Of a stretch of 24,720 nt of DNA, positions 15,366 through 21,888 are shown piece by piece. The notes under the pieces are model-generated. The model saw only the letters and a list, made by a program, of their open reading frames with translations, was not told where the DNA came from and ran no database searches. Within the stretch, counting starts at the first letter, position 1. Every line of letters starts with the position of its first letter. Origin of the DNA: JAGOPB01 sp964606295 (GTDB lineage: Bacteria; Patescibacteriota; Minisyncoccia; Phycocordibacterales; UBA9973); contig CAZSFR010000012.1 in NCBI GenBank assembly GCA_964606295.1, positions 1 to 24,720 of the forward strand, given 5' to 3'. The translations under genes and the position numbers were made by a program.

Positions 15366-16481
15366 ATGCGCACCGTATTCGCCATTTTTATATTTTTGTT
15401 GTTGCCAATCAGCATTGTTTCAGCGCAGGAGCTACATAACGACTACCAAGGTACTTACCACGGGAAAGTTATTGAGATCCTCAACGAGGAGATGCGCGAA
15501 ATTCCTTGGGCTGATACCGAACATTTGTTTCAAACAATCAGAGTTGAGGTTCTTGATGGTCCACTGAAAGATAAGATCATCACTATCGAGAACGATTACC
15601 TAGAACTTGATAAGGGAGATAAATTTTATTTTAACTACAACATATACATTGATGGTAGCGAGAGTTACGGAATTACAAATATTGATCGCAAAGCCTCGCT
15701 ACTCCTTCTTGTTGCAATATTTGCAGCAATAATAATTGCTTTCGGCAGGTGGCAAGGGGTCAGATCGCTTATAGCTTTGGTTGGTAGTTTTTTAATAATA
15801 ATGTTTGTATTGCTTCCCGGCATACTTAATGGTTGGAATCCACTGCTGGCTAGTTTTTTGGTTGCTGGCGGTATTTTATTCTTGGCAATATTTTTTACCC
15901 ACGGCTTTAACAGAGAGTCGCTTGTGGCATATAGCGGAACTATGATTGCAGTTCTTTTGGCAGGATTGTTTGCAGTTTTTGCAGTACATATAACGGATTT
16001 ATCTGGTTTTGCTTCCGACGAAACAACGTACCTAAACTTTAATACAGGTGGCAAACTAAACTTCACTGCTCTTTTGCTTGGCGCTTTTATTATTGGATTC
16101 TTGGGCGTACTTGATGACATTGCTGTTACGCAATCTGCGGTAGTGTCTGAATTATTTAACAGTAATCCAAACATGAGCCGCAAAGAAGTCTATAAACGAG
16201 CAATGCGAGTTGGTCGAGAACATGTAGGTGCTTTAGTAAATACACTTGTCCTTGCATACACCGGTGCGTCGCTCCCTTTGTTGCTTTATTTCAATCTAGG
16301 GCCTTCGAGTTTTACAACCACCGTTAACCTTGAAATATTCGCCACTGAGATTGTTCGAATTATTGTTGGTAGTACAGGGCTAATTTTAACTGTGCCAATT
16401 GTGACATTCTTGGCTGTTCAATATTTGAAGGGATATAAATCAAAACACAGTCATGTGCAAGGGCACAAACATACTCACTAA
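15366..16481 (+). CDS. YibE/F-like multi-pass membrane protein with His-rich tail (371 aa)
   Basis: YibE/F family (PF07907 type); biochemical role not established. A cleavable signal peptide is likely (1-20, ending SIVSA-QE). An extracytoplasmic beta-rich domain (about 21-108) contains TIENDYLELDKGDKFYF. About seven membrane helices follow (roughly 111-127, 134-153, 159-178, 187-211, 235-254, 293-313, 330-352). The loop FLGVLDDIAVTQSAVVSEL (about 246-264) and the NPNMSRKEVYKRAMRVGREH stretch are family hallmarks. The last residues carry His at alternate positions (KHSHVQGHKHTH), suggesting metal binding. It lies just after an ABC-3 permease remnant, consistent with a metal-related locus (inference). 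Start supported by the leaderless promoter and signal peptide. Confidence 0.88.
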   Translation: MRTVFAIFIFLLLPISIVSAQELHNDYQGTYHGKVIEILNEEMREIPWADTEHLFQTIRVEVLDGPLKDKIITIENDYLELDKGDKFYFNYNIYIDGSESYGITNIDRKASLLLLVAIFAAIIIAFGRWQGVRSLIALVGSFLIIMFVLLPGILNGWNPLLASFLVAGGILFLAIFFTHGFNRESLVAYSGTMIAVLLAGLFAVFAVHITDLSGFASDETTYLNFNTGGKLNFTALLLGAFIIGFLGVLDDIAVTQSAVVSELFNSNPNMSRKEVYKRAMRVGREHVGALVNTLVLAYTGASLPLLLYFNLGPSSFTTTVNLEIFATEIVRIIVGSTGLILTVPIVTFLAVQYLKGYKSKHSHVQGHKHTH

Positions 16482-16563
16482 CCCACTTCATCAAAATCCA
16501 AATCCGCCGTGCAGGAAGGTGCGAGAGGAATGTGCGGCGGAAACCCGAATACCTGGAGGGCAG

Positions 16564-16680
16564 AACCCCGAAAGAAAAAACATCCTTTTCTTTTTCAAGA
16601 AAAATTTCACCCCCGCCAAATCACCCAGTAGGTGATTCTGCTGAATCAGAAATGCAAGGAGTGTTTTTTCTTTCGGGGTT
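16564..16680. repeat. 19-bp perfect inverted repeat enclosing smaller hairpins
   Basis: The arm AACCCCGAAAGAAAAAACA (16564-16582) is exactly complementary to 16662-16680. After a one-base bulge, TCCTT pairs with AAGGA. Inside are AATCACC/GGTGATT (16619-16637) and TTCTG/CAGAA (16636-16651). Confidence 0.85.
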
Positions 16681-16707
16681 GTCGCCGTACTCGGAGAGCT
16701 GAGTGTG

Positions 16708-16781
16708 TAGCGTTCCCCGCACTTTCCATTCATGGAAAGCTCTATGCTTCGAGCAGAGGCGCGTAGCGCGTGGGGACGCTA
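16708..16781. repeat. cloverleaf-like four-way fold
   Basis: The closing stem TAGCGT-t-CCCC pairs with GGGGACGCTA. Inside are three hairpins: CTTTCCA/TGGAAAG with a TTCA loop (16722-16739), CTCT..GCT/AGC.AGAG with a TCG loop (16740-16758), and CGCG/CGCG (16760-16770). It is 74 nt long like a tRNA but has no TTCRA loop or anticodon arm. Confidence 0.65.
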
Positions 16782-16864
16782 GTTATTTATTCTTTCTTCG
16801 AAATAAGTTCGAGCAAATGCCACAATTACACCACTGGTAAAAACAATGTGCTTTCGGGCGTTTT

Positions 16865-17800
16865 TTATTTCCCCAACGCCTGCGTGATCAAATGCTCCAG
16901 AAATCCCTCATGTGTTCCACCAACTTCCGACACGCCTTGCATTATGTGAGACTTTTCTCCCAAATGAGGATGAGTCTCTACTCTGTCGACATATATCCCC
17001 TTCTTCGGACTAACAATGAAGTGTACGCTCGCGTAATGTGCGATGTTGAAATCGTGGAATATATCTCCTGCGAGTTGCGCAAGCTCAGCTTTCAATCCTG
17101 TATCTAACTGTACAATCTTCGCATTATGCGTGCCGAATTCTAGTGCGGGAAAGACGTAAGGTGTCTCACCGCGATAATCCTCGACAACAGTGATGACGAC
17201 ATGCTGTCCGGCTATCACTTCTTCGACGAATATATCATTGCGATTATAGAAATTTTCTTCAAGAGCACTCACAAGTTCACCAAATGTTTTGCACTCGTGC
17301 ACGCCGACGCGGGATGAGTGATTGACTGGACGAACGATCCACGGAGGAGCGACTTTTTCCCAAATACTTTTCGCAATATTTTTTGCATGCTCGTCACCAA
17401 ACTCGCCTTTGAAATCTATCCGGTAGCCTTCAGGAGTTTTCACACCGAGCGCACAATATCTCTCCTTCGCAAGTTCGTGATTCTGCGTGATCATCCGCTC
17501 AAACGCCCTCGCTCCTGTGTATGGAACACCTATGCCTTCGAACGCACTGACTTGATGCATCTGATTGTTGTATTCACCAAGGAGAGCGTTCACGAAGACG
17601 TCCACCTTACCAACAAGATCTCTCGGGTCAGTCGGGATACCGCGAAAGTGCCAGACACCTTCTTGATCGATATATATATCGTATGCTCTGAATTTATCAG
17701 TGAGTTTCTCCGCAATGAGTCGCGCAGGATACGCACCTGAAGCGATAGATGCTTCATGAGTGTGTCCGCCTCCTCCGCGCAATATGCCGATTCGTAACAT
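16865..17800 (-). CDS. D-Ala-D-Ala ligase-like ATP-grasp protein, divergent active site (311 aa)
   Basis: ATP-grasp ligase related to Ddl, which joins two D-alanines for peptidoglycan. The N-terminal motif is LRGGGGHTHEASIASG (7-22), corresponding to GG-S-EH-VS--SG of Ddl. GVPYTG (91-96) and the ATP-binding WIVRPVNHSSRVGV (154-167) follow, then VEEVIAGQH (192-200) and a C-terminal VDRVETHPHLGEKS (271-284). Key positions differ from Ddl: the usual Lys before P is Arg (VRP), and EVNTLPG is replaced by RVETHPH, altering a metal ligand. It may therefore use a different substrate. The ATG at 17800 is supported by a -10 ending 6 nt upstream. A short stem (GGCGTT/AACGCC, 16869-16883 region) overlaps its stop. 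Confidence 0.8.
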   Translation of the reverse strand: MLRIGILRGGGGHTHEASIASGAYPARLIAEKLTDKFRAYDIYIDQEGVWHFRGIPTDPRDLVGKVDVFVNALLGEYNNQMHQVSAFEGIGVPYTGARAFERMITQNHELAKERYCALGVKTPEGYRIDFKGEFGDEHAKNIAKSIWEKVAPPWIVRPVNHSSRVGVHECKTFGELVSALEENFYNRNDIFVEEVIAGQHVVITVVEDYRGETPYVFPALEFGTHNAKIVQLDTGLKAELAQLAGDIFHDFNIAHYASVHFIVSPKKGIYVDRVETHPHLGEKSHIMQGVSEVGGTHEGFLEHLITQALGK

Positions 17801-17805
17801 ACAGT

Positions 17806-17838
<33 letters not shown>

Positions 17839-17866
17839 CTCAATTAATAAATTTTAGATTATCAGA

Positions 17867-17914
17867 ACACAATCATGCTATTTTCGACGGTCGTCGAAAA
17901 TAGCATGATTGTGT
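17867..17914. repeat. 48-bp perfect palindrome, 23-bp arms
   Basis: The arm at 17867-17889 begins ACACAATCATGC and is exactly complementary to 17892-17914; only GT separates them. It lies between the stop of uvrC and the promoter of the Ddl-like gene. A terminator role is possible, but no T-run follows on either strand. The rest of the 147-bp spacer is AT-rich with no ORF. Confidence 0.9.
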
Positions 17915-17947
17915 AAATTGTGTATGCATAATGATATTTTAAACGAA

Positions 17948-19258
17948 TTAAGTAAGAAATACCTTGCCTCTCCTCTTTTTGTGAAATGCAATTGCAAAGC
18001 GATGCGCCTCGGCATTTGCAAGCAGGATTGCTATTTTGTGGCGAGAAACAGTATCATCGGTTCCAATGATTGCTTCAGGTTTGTGGCGAACATTTTTGAC
18101 CACCGCAACAACAGGAATAGGTAGATTGTTTTCATACAAGATATCTTCTGCAACTCTCTTTTGAACTTCGTTTCCATCAACAGCTACAAGGTCAGGAAAT
18201 TCCCATTCTGGATGCTTGAACCTACGCATGAGGATTTCGCGAAGTGCTCCTGGATCGTTAGCGGAATCAAAATTTTTTATCTTAAACATGCGGTATCCTG
18301 CTTTGTGAGGCGTTTGGTTCCTGACAACAACCATGACGCCAACCATCGACGCACCACCGATATGTGCGACGTCGTAGGCTTCGATGCGGTACGGCCTCAC
18401 TCCCGGCTGTTCACTCCAGTCGTCCCGTTTTACAAGCGCGATATCATTGATATGAGTGATTGCAAAAAGCCTTCGCTTGACCTCATCAGCTTTTTCAAAT
18501 TCTTGCTTCTTTGAATACCCATGCATCTCTTTCTCAAGCAGACGGATGATCTGCTTTTTCTTGCCTTCAAAAAAAAGTTTAATGTTTTTGATGGTTTTTG
18601 CGTATTCCTTTTTCACTTGTATTTCATTCTGCGAAGGTCTGCGTACGGTCTGCATGTGCCCGCGAGGCAAATCGGGAGCTAACCCGATTTGCTTGTAAAA
18701 TTCGTAATTGTCGCGCTTTGACGAAGAGATGTCGCGATAGGGGAAAATCCTCCGAATGATCTTCATCGCTTTGTTGAGTGCTCCACCAGAAGTGAATGGA
18801 CCATATATAGCTTGCAATCTCACTTTTGTTTTTCCCCTCGCAATGAGTGCTGTTTTTTCTTTGAAATTAATGTCTTTCTTACGGATCGTGAGAAGCTGTG
18901 GAAATGCTTCGCGTGTGATACCGACACAAAGGAAACTTTTGTCATCACGCTCTTGAGTGTTGTAGTACGGTTGGTACTTTTTGATTAACGATGCTTCGAG
19001 GATAAGCGCCTCAAGGACAGTGTCAGTTTCTTCCCACCTTATATCTTCTGCACGGAAAATCATGTCGACAATCCCCGGCCCGCGGGTTTTGATCAAATCC
19101 GCTGCAAAATAGCTCTTCGTACGATCACGAAGTGATGTTGCCTTGCCAATATAGAGAATGTTGCCTTTTTTGTCACCGCTCCTTTTTGGTGGACCAAGAA
19201 AAAAGTAAACACCCGGCACGTCGGGGAGGGTTTTGCGTGTAAGGTAGCTACTTTTCAT
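17948..19258 (-). CDS. uvrC: excinuclease ABC subunit C lacking the C-terminal HhH domain (436 aa)
   Basis: Incises damaged DNA on both sides of the lesion with UvrA and UvrB. A GIY-YIG nuclease domain comes first (PGVYFF at 15-20, ILYIGKATSLRDR at 34-46). A UVR/UvrB-binding region (about 218-270, FFEGKKK and QEFEKADEVKRR) follows, then the RNase H-like endonuclease (290-426: YDVAHIGG, DLVAVDGNEVQ, EAHRFAIAFH). The protein ends at KKRRGKVFLT, where other UvrCs go on to two helix-hairpin-helix motifs (about 600 residues in total), so the DNA-binding C-terminus is missing. A palindrome falls at residues 189-199 (KQIGLAPDLPR). The start at 19258 follows an extended -10; an upstream ATG (19339) would span the divergent promoter region and is rejected. 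Confidence 0.92.
   Translation of the reverse strand: MKSSYLTRKTLPDVPGVYFFLGPPKRSGDKKGNILYIGKATSLRDRTKSYFAADLIKTRGPGIVDMIFRAEDIRWEETDTVLEALILEASLIKKYQPYYNTQERDDKSFLCVGITREAFPQLLTIRKKDINFKEKTALIARGKTKVRLQAIYGPFTSGGALNKAMKIIRRIFPYRDISSSKRDNYEFYKQIGLAPDLPRGHMQTVRRPSQNEIQVKKEYAKTIKNIKLFFEGKKKQIIRLLEKEMHGYSKKQEFEKADEVKRRLFAITHINDIALVKRDDWSEQPGVRPYRIEAYDVAHIGGASMVGVMVVVRNQTPHKAGYRMFKIKNFDSANDPGALREILMRRFKHPEWEFPDLVAVDGNEVQKRVAEDILYENNLPIPVVAVVKNVRHKPEAIIGTDDTVSRHKIAILLANAEAHRFAIAFHKKRRGKVFLT
18665..18694. repeat. palindrome inside uvrC sharing its core with the uvrA element
   Basis: GCAAATCGGG, a 6-nt loop, CCCGATTTGC; two outer pairs (one G-U) extend it to 12. The arm contains AGGCAAATCGG, also present in the uvrA inverted repeat. 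Confidence 0.75.
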
Positions 19259-19270
19259 ATGATAAGGCTG

Positions 19271-19279
19271 ATTATAACA
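19271..19279 (-). promoter_or_regulatory. extended -10 of uvrC
   Basis: TGTTATAAT on minus, 12 nt before the ATG at 19258, leaving a leader of about five bases. It is divergent from the P-type ATPase promoter in a 79-bp spacer. Confidence 0.6.
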
Positions 19280-19322
19280 AAAATGACACAATAAGCATCG
19301 GAATGATATTAAGAAAAGCACA

Positions 19323-19331
19323 TGGTATACT
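19323..19331 (+). promoter_or_regulatory. extended -10 of the P-type ATPase gene, leaderless
   Basis: TGGTATACT, with 6 nt between the hexamer and the ATG at 19338. No Shine-Dalgarno sequence fits in this gap. Confidence 0.65.
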
Positions 19332-19337
19332 TTTCTC

Positions 19338-21875
19338 ATGAAAAAGAATTTTTTTTCCTATTGGTCACAATCGATAGATAATGTTTTCGTTTCTCTAAAC
19401 ACATTTGCTGATGGACTCGACAGTAATGAAGCTGAAAATAGACTCAAAAAATATGGTGAGAATATCTTTAACGAAAAGAAGGGAGTATCTCCACTCTCAC
19501 TTGTCCTACGACAGATGATGAGTCCTCTCTTGTGGATACTAGGTGTCGCAACGGCACTTTCCTTTTTTCTCAACAAAGAGCGCGAAGGATATTTCATTCT
19601 TATTGCTATCGTCATCAATGTTTCGCTCGGCTTTTGGCAAGAATACAAAGCCAATACCGCAATCAAAAAGCTCGACTCATATATCACACATAAAACTCGT
19701 GTCAAAAGAAACAGTAAAATAATTTCGATTAATGCGAGCGATGTCGTTGTCGGAGATATTATTTTGATTCGCACTGGCGCTTTCATCCCCGCTGATTTGC
19801 GAGTCATCGAAGCTGACAACCTCGAAATCGACGAAGCTCTTCTAACGGGAGAATCGCTAGCTCAGAAAAAAACTATTCTTCCTCTAGCGCAAGAAACAGT
19901 CCTCGGTGACAGAACGAATATGGCGTGGGGAGGATCTGTCGTTACCGACGGCGAAGGTGTCGGCGTTGTCGTCGCGACAGGCAAAGACACAGCTTTGGGT
20001 GAAATCGTATCAATGGTTTCGGGTGAAGAAAGCGAGAAGACACCGCTTGAGAAAGCGGTGTCTAAACTTGCGTTTACTATTACTATTTTCCTAGTCGTTG
20101 TTGCATCGATTATTTTCATTCTGGGCATTACGCAGGGATATTCAGTATCTGAAATATTTTTAATAACGATTGCTGTTATTGTCTCCGCTGTACCCGAAAG
20201 TCTTCCCATCGCTATGTCTGTAGTTCTTGCGATGGGAGCGAGTCAGCTTGCAAAGAAAAATGGCGTGGTAAGAAAAATGTCTGCCACAGAAACACTCGGC
20301 GCCACATCGCTCATCCTCACTGACAAGACAGGAACACTAACAGAGGGCAGACTATCACTTGAAGATGTGTCCGTTTCTCATGCTGATGTATCACGAATAC
20401 TCACACTTGCTGCAGCAAATTCAGACGCCGTTCGAGATCCTAAAACAGGAAAGTTTTTGGGAAGACCAGTTGATACCTCTCTTGCCGAAATTATTGATAC
20501 TCATCCAGAAATAAAGACAGCTCTACAAAATTTAGTCATCGAAAAACGTACACCGTTTAACTCTAAAGATAAATTTTCGCAAATAGATTTTATTGAAAAT
20601 GGAAAGCGCGGAATTTCTCTTTTGGGTGCGCCAGAAATACTGATAGCGAGAAGCAATCTCACGAAAGAGGAAATGGAAAAGCTTGAGCAAGATTTACGAG
20701 AGTACGCGGAAAGCGGCGAGAGGGTTCTTGGTGTCTTGGAAAAGAAGGCAGACGGAACAGACTTTATTTTTCTTGGACTCATACGGTTCCGCGACCCAAT
20801 GCGTGCAAATGTCAAAGACGCAGTGACACGAATCATGCGCGCGGGAGTCAAAGTCAAAATAGTGACGGGTGACCATCCGGGCACAGGAGCGTGGGCTGGA
20901 CGAGAGCTTGGTATTTTGAAAGATGATTTCGGAATTCTCACTGGAGCAGAAATTGATCTTTTGAATGACGAAGAGCTCTTGAAGATTATCCCGAAAACGG
21001 CAGTTTTTGCTCGCACTACACCGGAGCAAAAACTCCGTCTTGTCGTCCTCTTTTCAAAACTTGGTGAAATAGTTGCAGTTACTGGCGATGGCGTCAATGA
21101 CGCACCTGCACTCAAGCATGCCTCCATCGGAGTTGCTATGGGTAGCGGTACAGACGTGGCACGTACATCCTCAGACCTCATCATACTGGACGACAATTTT
21201 GAGACGATTGTCGAAGCAATATTTGCAGGCCGAGGAATCCTCTACAAAATGCGTGCAGTAATCACATATCTTCTAGCAGACTCGTTCGACGGGCTACTCC
21301 TGATCGGAGGCGCTCTCATCGCAGGTCTCGTATTCCCCATCAGCGCACTTCAGATACTCTTCGTCAAATTCTTCTCAGACATCTTCCCTGCAATGGCTCT
21401 CACTTTCGAGCGCGTTGATTCCAAGCGCACAGCGCACAGGAGACCGTCTCTCAAACTCTTTGATAATAATGTAAAGATTTACACACTCGGAAGAGGTCTG
21501 GTATCTAGTTCGATCCTTCTCGTACTCTATATAATATTGGTGAATGCCGGCGTCGAACTCTCACTTGCGCGATCATTTATCTTTGCATCATTCGCTTCCT
21601 ATATGCTCTTCCTCGCATTCTCGATGCGCAATCTCGAAGAGAGTATCTTCAAGTACAAAATGTTCTCAAACCGCTACCTCACAGTCGGCGCCGCGATCGG
21701 ATTCGGTATGGTTCTCCTAGCACTCTACTACCCTCCGCTCTCCGGACTCCTCGGCACCACAGCACTCCCTCTCTCATGGCTCTTGGCAGTTCTCAGTGTC
21801 GGAGTGTTCAATTTGATGCTCATGGAAATGTTGAAATGGATGGTAAACCTACATTCTAGAAAGGCGCTTTCGTAA
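19338..21875 (+). CDS. cation-translocating P-type ATPase, P2-like (845 aa)
   Basis: ATP-driven cation pump of the cytoplasmic membrane. An N-terminal cation-ATPase domain (about 10-70) is followed by the first helix pair. The actuator loop TGES is at 170-173, the ion-site helix VPESLPIAM has Pro at 286, and the phosphorylation site is DKTGTLT (Asp329). The hinge GDGVND is at 583-588, and about six helices fill the C-terminus. PESLP in helix 4 resembles the PEGLP of calcium-type pumps more than the CPC or CPH of heavy-metal pumps, so Ca, Na/K or H are possible and the ion is unassigned. Length is normal. An 11-bp hairpin with a GAGA loop lies within codons for KTPLEKAVS. The stop is 13 nt from the convergent uvrA stop; no strong terminator is seen between them. 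Confidence 0.93.
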   Translation: MKKNFFSYWSQSIDNVFVSLNTFADGLDSNEAENRLKKYGENIFNEKKGVSPLSLVLRQMMSPLLWILGVATALSFFLNKEREGYFILIAIVINVSLGFWQEYKANTAIKKLDSYITHKTRVKRNSKIISINASDVVVGDIILIRTGAFIPADLRVIEADNLEIDEALLTGESLAQKKTILPLAQETVLGDRTNMAWGGSVVTDGEGVGVVVATGKDTALGEIVSMVSGEESEKTPLEKAVSKLAFTITIFLVVVASIIFILGITQGYSVSEIFLITIAVIVSAVPESLPIAMSVVLAMGASQLAKKNGVVRKMSATETLGATSLILTDKTGTLTEGRLSLEDVSVSHADVSRILTLAAANSDAVRDPKTGKFLGRPVDTSLAEIIDTHPEIKTALQNLVIEKRTPFNSKDKFSQIDFIENGKRGISLLGAPEILIARSNLTKEEMEKLEQDLREYAESGERVLGVLEKKADGTDFIFLGLIRFRDPMRANVKDAVTRIMRAGVKVKIVTGDHPGTGAWAGRELGILKDDFGILTGAEIDLLNDEELLKIIPKTAVFARTTPEQKLRLVVLFSKLGEIVAVTGDGVNDAPALKHASIGVAMGSGTDVARTSSDLIILDDNFETIVEAIFAGRGILYKMRAVITYLLADSFDGLLLIGGALIAGLVFPISALQILFVKFFSDIFPAMALTFERVDSKRTAHRRPSLKLFDNNVKIYTLGRGLVSSSILLVLYIILVNAGVELSLARSFIFASFASYMLFLAFSMRNLEESIFKYKMFSNRYLTVGAAIGFGMVLLALYYPPLSGLLGTTALPLSWLLAVLSVGVFNLMLMEMLKWMVNLHSRKALS
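20038..20063. repeat. 11-bp perfect hairpin with GAGA loop inside the ATPase gene
   Basis: AGACACCGCTT, loop GAGA, AAGCGGTGTCT. The GNRA-type tetraloop would stabilise it in mRNA. The encoded residues look conserved, so this is not an insertion. Confidence 0.8.
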
Positions 21876-21888
21876 AGCTCACTCAGAA

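Larger units (their letters stand above)
16482..16864. other. 383-bp gene-free region dense in hairpins; candidate structured RNA or mobile palindromic element
   Basis: No convincing ORF. Short open frames on both strands (for example 16491-16733 minus) are low-complexity shadows of the repeats. An 11-bp stem (16503-16513 with 16531-16541, two G-U pairs) encloses a purine-rich loop. Next come a 19-bp perfect stem with internal hairpins and a cloverleaf-like fold (separate entries). It is not tRNA, RNase P, SRP or tmRNA by any signature I can find. It may include the terminator region of the YibE/F gene. Strand is undetermined because the folds work both ways. Confidence 0.6.

Noticed and set aside
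16491..16733. 80-codon minus-strand ORF in the hairpin region
   Set aside because: It is made of the inverted-repeat arms, has Lys/Phe-rich low-complexity translation, and has no promoter or family resemblance.
16708..16781. A tRNA gene
   Set aside because: Cloverleaf-like, but it lacks the TTCRA T-loop, a D-loop GG and a plausible anticodon arm; the closing stem is bulged.
16482..16864. tmRNA, RNase P RNA or SRP RNA
   Set aside because: No tag-peptide frame ending in ALAA, no GAGGAAAGTC core and no GGAAGG-AGCA SRP loop in either orientation.
19259..19339. 27-residue N-terminal extension of UvrC
   Set aside because: It would be encoded across both divergent promoters; the conserved domain begins soon after the ATG at 19258.
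20501..21196. 231-codon minus ORF opposite the P-type ATPase
   Set aside because: Ser/Arg-rich shadow of a well-conserved gene on the other strand.
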